IMG/VR virus record: IMGVR_UViG_3300009158_000045
Span: 1 to 64,000 of that record
Origin: a virus
Direction: 5' to 3' (one strand)
DNA: 64,000 nt
Shown: positions 44,437 through 50,855 of the stretch, piece by piece
How positions within the stretch are numbered: the first letter of the stretch is position 1
How the letters are laid out: each line of letters begins with the position of its first letter
Notes under the pieces: model-generated
Seen by the model: only the letters and a program-made list of their open reading frames with translations
The model's database searches: none
Told to the model about the DNA's origin: nothing
Program-made: the position numbers and the translations under genes

Positions 44437-44661
44437 ATGACAATTTTAACAAAGCAGGAAAAGACTGAAATTATATCTGCTCACATTAAGAGCTTAAAGT
44501 ATAATGAGTATAATCTTCAAATGGATCTTTTGCAAGAAAATGCAAAAACTGTTCCTAATACACAGACAGTTACCTCAGTTGAATCTCAGATTCAAGAAAC
44601 AGGGAAACAAATTACAGCACTAAATGCAGAATTAACTGCAGTTGCTGCATTAACAGAATAG
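44437..44661 (+). CDS. Small coiled-coil protein (paralogue), 74 aa
   Basis: The sequence MTILTKQEKTEIISAHIKSL then KYNEYNLQMDLLQENAKT and the end GKQITALNAELTAV show a long heptad pattern. It is similar in plan and length to the upstream 71-aa protein (KxEKxxIIxxxIxxxxxxxY). It has the strongest ribosome-binding site of this group (AAAGGAGG). It is probably a short structural or chaperone coil for the fibres. Function unknown. Confidence 0.6.
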   Translation: MTILTKQEKTEIISAHIKSLKYNEYNLQMDLLQENAKTVPNTQTVTSVESQIQETGKQITALNAELTAVAALTE

Positions 44662-44669
44662 AGATTAAA

Positions 44670-44858
44670 TTGGCAGAAAAAGCAGATTTAGTAATTACTG
44701 CTTTGCAGCAAAGAATTGGCGAATTGGTTTCAAGTTATGAAATTCAAAATGCTATTCTTAGGGCAGAAATTACACAGCTTATGGATGAAGCTGCGGAAAA
44801 AGAAAAGATAAAAGATAATTATGTTGAAGAAGTTCAAAATATAATTAAAGGCAATTAG
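44670..44858 (+). CDS. Small coiled-coil protein, 62 aa
   Basis: The frame opens at TTG (44670), 8 bases after the previous stop, as MAEKADLVITALQQRIGELV, and stays helical throughout (LRAEITQLMDEAAEKEKIKD). It is a third coiled-coil protein in a row, though more diverged. The TTG start is uncertain, but there is no better in-frame start that keeps the coil. Location between fibres suggests a tail role. Confidence 0.5.
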   Translation: MAEKADLVITALQQRIGELVSSYEIQNAILRAEITQLMDEAAEKEKIKDNYVEEVQNIIKGN

Positions 44859-44866
44859 GAGTAAAA

Positions 44867-45301
44867 ATGGCAGATGCAACGGTACCAGTACCAAATTTAA
44901 ATTTTAGTGATGGCGACCCACTCACAAGTGAAAAGTTGTCTTTGCTGTATCAATTTATTGTTGATACAAATAAAAAAATTCCTTTAACAAGCGCATCAAC
45001 TGATGGGACTAAGCCATCAAAATTTGCTATGGTTTACGGTGACAGCACACAGATATTGGCATTGGCTCCATCTGGAGATACCTCTAAGAGCGTACGTATT
45101 GATTTCTCAGCAGCACGTTTTCCTGGAGCACCAAACATTGTAGTTACACCAAGATATACAAGCACAAAAGCAATTTCATTATTTTATCACGTTGATCAGA
45201 TAAATGAAAACAACGCAAGAATTTCTTATTATCAAGAAAGTAAATCCACTGGCTCAGTTCACTTTGAATGGGTTGCAGTGTACATGGCTACTACAGCCTA
45301 G
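44867..45301 (+). CDS. Distal fibre/H-type lectin-like protein, 144 aa
   Basis: ATG is preceded by TAGGAG. Residues 40-144 form a compact beta-sandwich (KFAMVYGDSTQILALAPSGD, VRIDFSAARFPGAPNIVVTP, YTSTKAISLFYHVDQINENN, SVHFEWVAVYMATTA). The pattern in which strands start xVxVxFxxxFxxxPxVxVTP and end VxFxWxAVx resembles the H-type lectin-like folds found at phage fibre tips. It is the last structural gene of the block and may be a receptor-binding tip. Confidence 0.6.
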   Translation: MADATVPVPNLNFSDGDPLTSEKLSLLYQFIVDTNKKIPLTSASTDGTKPSKFAMVYGDSTQILALAPSGDTSKSVRIDFSAARFPGAPNIVVTPRYTSTKAISLFYHVDQINENNARISYYQESKSTGSVHFEWVAVYMATTA

Positions 45302-45329
45302 TTGACACAACAAAACAATATGTTACAAT
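45302..45329 (+). promoter_or_regulatory. Promoter at the structural/replication junction
   Basis: TTGACA (45302-45307), 16 nt and TACAAT (45324-45329) form one of the best matches to consensus in the window. The -10 box overlaps a perfect inverted repeat, and a terminator hairpin lies just downstream. Confidence 0.6.
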
Positions 45330-45340
45330 TACTGTAACAT
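45320..45340 (+). promoter_or_regulatory. Candidate operator, inverted repeat
   Basis: ATGTTACA and TGTAACAT are perfect 8-bp arms separated by 5 bases. The dyad covers the whole -10 box and the expected start point of the promoter at 45302-45329. A repressor bound here would block the polymerase. Which protein binds is unknown. Confidence 0.6.
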
Positions 45341-45341
45341 C

Positions 45342-45366
45342 AAAGTCACGTACCCGTGGCTTTTTT
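45342..45366 (+). terminator. Terminator at the end of the structural block
   Basis: AAAGTCACG (45342-45350) pairs with CGTGGCTTT (45355-45363; one T-G pair), with a TACC loop and a T6 run. It may end the structural transcript. It could also act as an attenuator for the promoter just upstream. Confidence 0.75.
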
Positions 45367-45382
45367 CGTATTAAGGCTAACT

Positions 45383-46183
45383 ATGAGCAATGATTTAAAA
45401 TGGATGCTTTCGTCCGACCAGCAATTCCCATATCAAGATGATAAAATGATTGCGCTTTGGTTTAAGGTAATGAAATGGTTTAAGCCAGATGTTGTTGATT
45501 ATCTTGGAGATACAGATGATCAAGCATGCTATAGCAAATATACTGAAGGTAGATCAGCCGAATTCATGCAGCTTCATAAAAATGATAGTCGTGATCTTAT
45601 TGTTCCTATGATGCGACATGAGGCAAAAGGAGCTAGAGATTTTTATGCCAAGACTAGAGAGATGCTTCCAAACGCACAGCTATTCTCTGCATTAGGAAAT
45701 CACGATATACGTATCTTTAATTACGTAGACGCAAAGTTACCAGACTACATTAATGAAGTTACACCAGAAGCCCTTTGGTCGTTAGACTCTCTTGGATATG
45801 AATATATTTATTACGATGAGCTACCCAAGAGACGATTTGGAGATATTCACGTTCACCATGGTCTTTCGATTGCAGCAACAGGGTCTGCAAGAAAAGATAT
45901 GGAAGACATGCAAGTTTCTTTAATTCGTGGTCACTCACATAGAATTGCTTCACATATGGTAACATATGAGCTTAGAAATAACGGAGAAGGAGAAACTCTT
46001 CGTGGATATGAAATCGGACATATGTGTGATGAAAAAGGCCCAGGAATGAAGTATACTCAACATCATGATTGGCAAAAGGGATTTGCTGTTGCACATATTG
46101 TAAATGACTACCCTCATATTCAAATGATTCACGTATCGCCAGACTACTCTTGTGTAGTCGACGGGAAAGTATTTACATTATAA
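45383..46183 (+). CDS. Metallophosphoesterase, 266 aa
   Basis: The chosen ATG (45383) has AAGG upstream, while an earlier in-frame GTG lies within the terminator. Calcineurin-like metal motifs appear in order: SSDQQFPY, DYLGDTDD, ALGNHDIR, a His pair in VHHG and GHSHR. This is the two-metal phosphoesterase core. Phage relatives degrade nucleotides or act on DNA ends; the substrate cannot be told from sequence. It is the first gene of the replication block and ends in a TAATG overlap with the next gene. Confidence 0.8.
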   Translation: MSNDLKWMLSSDQQFPYQDDKMIALWFKVMKWFKPDVVDYLGDTDDQACYSKYTEGRSAEFMQLHKNDSRDLIVPMMRHEAKGARDFYAKTREMLPNAQLFSALGNHDIRIFNYVDAKLPDYINEVTPEALWSLDSLGYEYIYYDELPKRRFGDIHVHHGLSIAATGSARKDMEDMQVSLIRGHSHRIASHMVTYELRNNGEGETLRGYEIGHMCDEKGPGMKYTQHHDWQKGFAVAHIVNDYPHIQMIHVSPDYSCVVDGKVFTL

Positions 46184-46368
46184 TGTGGTGTCAAAGATGT
46201 AATGGACGAGTTTTTATTGATAGAGTTTTTTCTCAAAAACTACATATGGAATTGTTTTGCATTATGTGTGGAAAACGATGGATGATTAATAAAGAAACGA
46301 ATGCGTTGGCAAAATGGCTAGACAAAAGAGAAACCATGTACGCAAAGCTTTTCTCTATTTCTTCTTAA
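46183..46368 (+). CDS. Small zinc-ribbon protein, 61 aa
   Basis: The ATG at 46183 overlaps the TAA of the phosphoesterase. The protein starts MWCQRCNGRVFIDRVFSQ and has CIMCGKRW, so two CxxC knuckles form one likely zinc site. The rest is basic helix. Such tiny ribbon proteins in phages often bind nucleic acid or host polymerase. It is expressed with the replication genes. Function unknown. Confidence 0.65.
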   Translation: MWCQRCNGRVFIDRVFSQKLHMELFCIMCGKRWMINKETNALAKWLDKRETMYAKLFSISS

Positions 46369-46799
46369 ATAATAAAATACATAAAGTTTTAAGATCATCT
46401 CGTGCAAAAGATGAACTTGTTGCTTGGGTATATGAAGATAAGAAAAGAGTTATGTACTCTTACTCCCAGGTTGAAAAGAATATGGAATCTGCGTATACAA
46501 TGACGCAAGTTGCATCAATTTTAAATAAGCATAGGGTGACAATACATGATTATATTTTAGAGGGTAAAGTAAAAACTCCTCAAAAAATATACTCAATAGG
46601 TAATGGCAATGATTCAAAGTGGTCAAAATATATGTTTAACCAGTCTGACATACTTGGTATACATGAATATATACTAGACTCTGGCCATTCTTCAGAACTT
46701 CCATCTAAAGCAGAAATTCTAGCTCTTCTCAAAACAAACTTAATATTGTATACTAAAACAGCAGAAGGAAAATTTGTACCTGTATGGAAGGCGGAGTAA
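46314..46799 (+). CDS. DNA-binding protein with helix-turn-helix, 161 aa
   Basis: The first 55 bases overlap the zinc-ribbon gene in another frame. The central part AYTMTQVASILNKHRVTIHD then YILEGKVKTPQKIYSI is a clear MerR/excisionase-type winged HTH. The N-terminus is basic (ARQKRNHVRK). The C-terminal helix is acidic. The family is often used for regulation or as a recombination directionality factor. It could be the regulator of the operator at 45320. That is speculation from position only. Confidence 0.6.
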   Translation: MARQKRNHVRKAFLYFFLNNKIHKVLRSSRAKDELVAWVYEDKKRVMYSYSQVEKNMESAYTMTQVASILNKHRVTIHDYILEGKVKTPQKIYSIGNGNDSKWSKYMFNQSDILGIHEYILDSGHSSELPSKAEILALLKTNLILYTKTAEGKFVPVWKAE

Positions 46800-46918
46800 T
46801 GTCCAGGACTATTCAATGTTCTATATGTAATAAAGAATGGGAATTGCGTTGGGGAGTTTTTGCACATGATAGTTTATCTAGACACATGAGGGAGCATAAA
46901 AATGACAACAAGAGTTAA
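46799..46918 (+). CDS. Mini zinc-finger protein, 39 aa
   Basis: The ATG overlaps the TAA of the upstream gene (TAATG). The product MSRTIQCSICNKEWELRWGV continues to a HMREH motif, giving C-x2-C ... H-x3-H, a C2H2-type finger. It ends 16 bases into the next gene. It is likely a very small zinc-binding protein, perhaps DNA-binding. Short size lowers confidence. Confidence 0.5.
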   Translation: MSRTIQCSICNKEWELRWGVFAHDSLSRHMREHKNDNKS

Positions 46919-47105
46919 AGTAGATTTATCGTTTACTAGAAATCTTGGTAACTATGAAAGCATTAAAATTGGTGTTGGAATAGAAGATGATGTAAGGCAG
47001 GGAGAGACAGTCGATGCTGCAACAGAAAGAGTTTATGCTTTTGTTGAAAGTAAATTAATTCAAAAAACAGAAGAAGTAGAAGAAGAGCTCAAGAGTGGCA
47101 AATAG
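46902..47105 (+). CDS. Small conserved-type protein, 67 aa, unknown
   Basis: A GAGGGAG ribosome-binding site precedes the ATG. The protein MTTRVKVDLSFTRNLGNYES then IKIGVGIEDDVRQGET and the helix ATERVYAFVESKLIQK has a beta-beta-alpha plan. Proteins of this kind sit next to replication genes in many actinobacterial phages, but I know no function. It overlaps the next gene by 11 bases. Confidence 0.6.
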   Translation: MTTRVKVDLSFTRNLGNYESIKIGVGIEDDVRQGETVDAATERVYAFVESKLIQKTEEVEEELKSGK

Positions 47106-47418
47106 CAAAGAGCCTTATATTCTACTATCTTTATTTCAAAATTTATATAAAGAGAAGTATGGCAAGTATCCATCAATTAATAAGTTTCGTGAAAAATGGG
47201 CTATGCAAGATGTCATTGATAGTGTAGGATTTGATCGTGCAAAAGAATTGCTTGAATACTATTTTCATCTAACTAAGCACGGACACACCATTCAGTTTTT
47301 CCTATATAATTTTGATAAAATGGATACCGTAAAAACTGAGATTGAAAAAGATAAAGAAAAACGTCGTTTGTTACTACAAGAAACGAAGAAGATGGTAGAG
47401 CAAGGCGGGCTAGAGTGA
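47095..47418 (+). CDS. Helical protein upstream of helicase, possible loader, 107 aa
   Basis: The frame opens at GTG (47095). The all-helical protein has EPYILLSLFQNLYKEKYGKY, PSINKFREKWAMQDVIDSVG and a long charged C-terminal helix. Its place just upstream of the DnaB-like helicase, with a 4-base overlap, suggests a helicase-loader or replisome accessory role. The sequence itself is not diagnostic. Confidence 0.5.
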   Translation: MANSKEPYILLSLFQNLYKEKYGKYPSINKFREKWAMQDVIDSVGFDRAKELLEYYFHLTKHGHTIQFFLYNFDKMDTVKTEIEKDKEKRRLLLQETKKMVEQGGLE

Positions 47419-48677
47419 ACACAGAAGCAGAGCTAATCTCCGCAGTATGTAAAAATAAAGACATAAGTACACTCCTTGCGGATAACGTAGACGATCTATT
47501 TACATCGCATAAAGATATTTGGGATGGATTAAAGTCATACTACTATAAGTTTAAGGCGGTACCAGAAGCAGGAATCCTTCAAGAGAAATTTAAAGACTTT
47601 GAGCCAGTAGATGTCAAGGGACAAACTGGATATTATCTTGATACATTAAAAAATGAATTTATTTCAAATAAACTTAAAACAATTATTTTACGTGCAGGGT
47701 CATCATTAAAAGAAGATGCAGCCTCAAGAGTTCTTGAGAACATGCAATCTCAATTGGCTGGCCTTAGTAGGTTTACAAACAATGTGCGAGACCTAGACAT
47801 CACAGATGCAGATGCAGCAATTAGACATATGGAGTTGCTAAAAATACGCTCTGCAGAAATGGGTGGATCCCCAGGAATTAAAACTGGATTTGAAGCAATT
47901 GATTTAGCATACCCAACAGGGATGGCTCCAGGACATTTAATTGTTGCAATTGGTTGGCCAGGTCGTGGTAAAACTTGGTTTACATCTTATCTTGCATGCA
48001 AAGCATGGGAACAAGGGTTTAAGCCAATGATTGTTTCACTTGAGATGTCACCAGAAAATATGCGTGATCGTATCTACACAATGCTTGGTTCTGGTTTATT
48101 TAAAGCATCTGATTTTTCTAGGGGAGATATCAATATAGATAACTTCCGCTCATGGTCATCAAAAAAGTTTGCAGATAAAAACGGTTTTATCTTAATTTCA
48201 AGCGAGGGCACCACAGAGGTTACACCTGCAACAATTCAAGGTAAGATCGACCAGCACAAACCAGATTTAGTTATTCTCGACTATCATCAATTATTTAATG
48301 ATAACAAGCGCAGCAATTCTGAAGTTGAAAGAAACCGAAATGTTTCTCGTGAATTTAAAATGCTAGCAGTATCCAACAACATACCAATTATTGATATCAC
48401 TGCAGCTACCGCAGACGATGTTTCGGATCAGGATAATCCTCCAATGATGTCACAGGTGGCATGGTCAAAGGCAATCGAGTATGATGCTGATATGGCTATG
48501 GCCGTACACAGATATCCAGGAACAAATATGATTGAGGTTGTTTCACGCAAAAATCGTCATGGGCATGAATTTGGTTTATACTTAGATTGGGATATCAACA
48601 GGGGTATCGTCAAAGAGATTTATGAGAATCCATTCCAAAATAATGAATCACAAACCGATAAAAAGATTTCAGGTTAG
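47415..48677 (+). CDS. DnaB-like replicative helicase, 420 aa
   Basis: GTG start overlapping the previous gene. An N-terminal helical domain spans residues 1-115. The RecA-type core has Walker A GWPGRGKT (180-187), then IVSLEMSPENMRDRIYTMLG and Walker B PDLVILDYHQLF. A C-terminal YDADMAMAVHRYPG and KNRHGHEFG follow, all as in DnaB/SF4 helicases. It would unwind DNA at the fork as a hexamer and work with the primase encoded next. The length is close to the family norm. Confidence 0.85.
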   Translation: MNTEAELISAVCKNKDISTLLADNVDDLFTSHKDIWDGLKSYYYKFKAVPEAGILQEKFKDFEPVDVKGQTGYYLDTLKNEFISNKLKTIILRAGSSLKEDAASRVLENMQSQLAGLSRFTNNVRDLDITDADAAIRHMELLKIRSAEMGGSPGIKTGFEAIDLAYPTGMAPGHLIVAIGWPGRGKTWFTSYLACKAWEQGFKPMIVSLEMSPENMRDRIYTMLGSGLFKASDFSRGDINIDNFRSWSSKKFADKNGFILISSEGTTEVTPATIQGKIDQHKPDLVILDYHQLFNDNKRSNSEVERNRNVSREFKMLAVSNNIPIIDITAATADDVSDQDNPPMMSQVAWSKAIEYDADMAMAVHRYPGTNMIEVVSRKNRHGHEFGLYLDWDINRGIVKEIYENPFQNNESQTDKKISG

Positions 48678-48933
48678 AGTTGAATTTTTAGACGACTCTG
48701 ATATGGTTCGTGTAAAGCATCAATATGAAAGCATGCTTACGCATCAAATGAGAGACAAAGGGTATCTTAGGGTACTTGACATAGATACCAACTTTTCGGT
48801 AGAATTTGACGGTACAACATGGATGTTCTTAATGACACTCTATGGAATATATGTAGGAAAGAAACTGGCATGGGATCACGAAGCAATTACGCAAGGAAAG
48901 CTGAAGCCACGCAATACTCTAAGCAGCATATAA
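48622..48933 (+). CDS. Small protein between helicase and primase, 103 aa
   Basis: The frame lies across the end of the helicase gene and the start of the primase. ATG at 48622 has AGAG upstream; ATG 48643 is an alternative. The sequence KRFQVRVEFLDDSDMVRVKH then QYESMLTHQMRDKGY is a compact alpha/beta fold, with a C-terminal strand TWMFLMTLYGIYVGKKLAW. Similar small proteins occur near phage primases. Function unknown. Confidence 0.55.
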   Translation: MRIHSKIMNHKPIKRFQVRVEFLDDSDMVRVKHQYESMLTHQMRDKGYLRVLDIDTNFSVEFDGTTWMFLMTLYGIYVGKKLAWDHEAITQGKLKPRNTLSSI

Positions 48934-49874
48934 AGGCAATTGTAAAAAGTCTTGGCTTGCAGGTAGCTGGTGAAACAGACATAGAGATATCTTTCTACTG
49001 TCCATTTCATTCCAATAGGCACAGTGCAAGTTGTAGTATAAGTAAAACAACTGGGGCCTGGCTGTGTTTTAATCCATCATGTGGAGAAACTGGATCACTA
49101 ATAGAGCTAGTTAAAAGAGTTTTGCATAAAAATGATTTTGAAGCAATGAGATATGTCTACTCAAAAGAAGCAGAAACATTAGAAAACTTTGATGATCTGC
49201 TTAACGATATGCTAGAAGATAAACCAGATTTTGTAGAATTCCCAGAAGAGATATTAAAAAACCTTCATAATGATTTAGTCTCAAGCCCAGATGCACAGAC
49301 TTATTTTAATACTAGAGGTATAGATATGTCTTCAATGTCGCACTTTTCTTTAGGATACTCTCCAAAGCAAGATATGGTCACAGTACCAGTTCATAGCCCA
49401 GACGGATTACCAGTTGGAATTGTTGGTCGATCTATTTCAGAAAAGAAATTTAAAAACAGCACCAACCTGCCTAGAAGCAAAACTATGTTTAATATTCACC
49501 GTGCTAAAAAAATAGGAGATAATGTTATTATTGTAGAGTCTAGCTTCGATGCAATTCGTGTACATCAGGCTGGGTTCCCTAACGTTATTGCAACCCTGGG
49601 CGGCCACATATCTACAGAAAATATTGCTTTAATAAATAGATATTTTAATAAGGTTACTTTAATGACTGATGCCGACCATGCTGGGCGTGAGCTTGCAAAT
49701 AGTATAGCCTCTAGATTAAAAAACAAAGACCTCTTGTGGGCTTCTTATGAATATGGTAAGATATATCCACATGATGCAAAAGATGCTGGTGATATGACCG
49801 AAGAGGAAATTAAAGCCTGTATCAAAAACGCAGTTTCCAATATTGAATATCAATCTTGGGCCCATCAAAAATAA
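48870..49874 (+). CDS. DnaG-type primase, 334 aa
   Basis: The preferred ATG (48870) has AGGAAAG about 9 nt upstream; an earlier in-frame ATG at 48819 would overlap the previous gene by 115 bases. The N-terminal zinc finger reads CPFHSNRHSASCS and LCFNPSCG (CHC2-type). The TOPRIM core is VIIVESSFDAIRVHQAG, GGHIST and LMTDADHAGREL. It would make RNA primers and follows the helicase, as in many phages. It is shorter than bacterial DnaG. Confidence 0.8.
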   Translation: MGSRSNYARKAEATQYSKQHIKAIVKSLGLQVAGETDIEISFYCPFHSNRHSASCSISKTTGAWLCFNPSCGETGSLIELVKRVLHKNDFEAMRYVYSKEAETLENFDDLLNDMLEDKPDFVEFPEEILKNLHNDLVSSPDAQTYFNTRGIDMSSMSHFSLGYSPKQDMVTVPVHSPDGLPVGIVGRSISEKKFKNSTNLPRSKTMFNIHRAKKIGDNVIIVESSFDAIRVHQAGFPNVIATLGGHISTENIALINRYFNKVTLMTDADHAGRELANSIASRLKNKDLLWASYEYGKIYPHDAKDAGDMTEEEIKACIKNAVSNIEYQSWAHQK

Positions 49875-49916
49875 TAAACAGATGGATTTACACCATCAAT
49901 TACAAAGGAGAAATAT

Positions 49917-50588
49917 ATGGGAATAGTAAAAGGTCTTAAAGATCTTAATAAGGTTATGGACAAACCGCAATCAAATGGCGGAGAAGGAACAAAAGGACGT
50001 TGGGTAAAGTTGGAGGATGCAGAGAGCGTAAAGATTCGTTTCTTGCAAGAGCTTGACCCAGACTCACCTACATACAATGAAAAAGCTGGACTAGGATTTA
50101 TTGCAGTAGAGCATACTAATCCAAAAGATTATCGCCGTAAAGGTCTTTGCACGATGGAAGATCAGGGTAAGTGCTACGGATGCGAGCAACACCGTAAAGA
50201 CTACAAGGCAGGATGGAAGGGTCGTTCACGACTTTACATCAATGTTCTTGTTGACGACGGCAAAGAAGATCCATATGTAGCCATTCTTTCACAAGGGTCA
50301 AGCGGAAAGACAATTACACCAACACTTATTGAATACGCTGGCGAAATGGGTAGCATTACAAATTTAATGTGGCGTGTCAAGCGTTCTGGAACAAAAACAG
50401 ATACAAGCTACACAATTATCCCTTTAGCTAAAGACGAAGCACCATTTGATGCATCATCTCTAGAGCTTTTCGAGCTCGAAGCATCTGCAGTTCGTGATAT
50501 GCCTTACACAGAGCAAGAAGCTTTCTTTGCTGGTGAAAGTACTCATGCAGATGAGCCTTCAGCAACTAGCAGCAACTTAGACTGGTAA
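49917..50588 (+). CDS. ssDNA-binding protein (gp32-like Zn type), 223 aa
   Basis: The strong ribosome-binding site AAAGGAG precedes the ATG. The protein has the Zn-containing OB-fold layout of T4 gp32-like single-strand binding proteins found in actinobacterial phages: KGRWVKLEDAESVKIRFLQE, IAVEHTNPKDYRRKGLCTME, DQGKCYGCEQHRKDYKAG (four Cys/His ligands) and YINVLVDDGKEDPYVAILSQ. The acidic tail (SSLELFELEA and the Glu/Asp-rich C-terminus) is the usual protein-interaction element. It is followed by a strong terminator. Confidence 0.75.
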   Translation: MGIVKGLKDLNKVMDKPQSNGGEGTKGRWVKLEDAESVKIRFLQELDPDSPTYNEKAGLGFIAVEHTNPKDYRRKGLCTMEDQGKCYGCEQHRKDYKAGWKGRSRLYINVLVDDGKEDPYVAILSQGSSGKTITPTLIEYAGEMGSITNLMWRVKRSGTKTDTSYTIIPLAKDEAPFDASSLELFELEASAVRDMPYTEQEAFFAGESTHADEPSATSSNLDW

Positions 50589-50600
50589 ACAATTAAATAG

Positions 50601-50626
50601 CAGGGGCAGTCTATTGACTGCCCCTG
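50601..50626 (+). terminator. Strong terminator after the SSB gene
   Basis: An 11-bp perfect stem CAGGGGCAGTC (50601-50611) / GACTGCCCCTG (50616-50626) closes on a TATT loop, followed by TATTATTTA. The hairpin contains the -35 of the next promoter. Confidence 0.85.
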
Positions 50627-50642
50627 TATTATTTAGTAGAAT
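50614..50642 (+). promoter_or_regulatory. Promoter overlapping the terminator; leaderless start
   Basis: TTGACT (50614-50619), exactly 17 nt and TAGAAT (50637-50642) give a strong promoter whose -35 is inside the terminator stem. The ATG at 50649 begins 6 nt after the -10, and no ribosome-binding site is present. Confidence 0.65.
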
Positions 50643-50648
50643 GACAAC

Positions 50649-50855
50649 ATGATCTCATACGAAATACCAGATCCTTTTGATACTTTTGTGGCGCACAAGT
50701 ATAAAGACTATAAGGGAATGCTCTATGACTTCTTTGCAAGAGAATGGCATTTAAAAGCAGCGTGTTGTGGCGAAGATTTATATGCACCAAACAAAAAAAC
50801 AATGACGAAGATTAGACTTTATCATACTAGAAATGAATGCATGGGCGGATACTAA
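50649..50855 (+). CDS. Small protein, faintly WhiB-like, 68 aa
   Basis: The protein has EWHLKAACCGEDLYAPNKKT in the middle and ends NECMGGY. The W-x3-AAC-x-GED-x-Y phrase recalls the first half of WhiB iron-sulfur proteins of Actinobacteria. The central CxxC of that family is missing, so an Fe-S cluster is doubtful. It is expressed from a strong leaderless-type promoter and overlaps the polymerase gene by one base. I cannot assign a firm function; it could be a degenerate regulator. Confidence 0.5.
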   Translation: MISYEIPDPFDTFVAHKYKDYKGMLYDFFAREWHLKAACCGEDLYAPNKKTMTKIRLYHTRNECMGGY

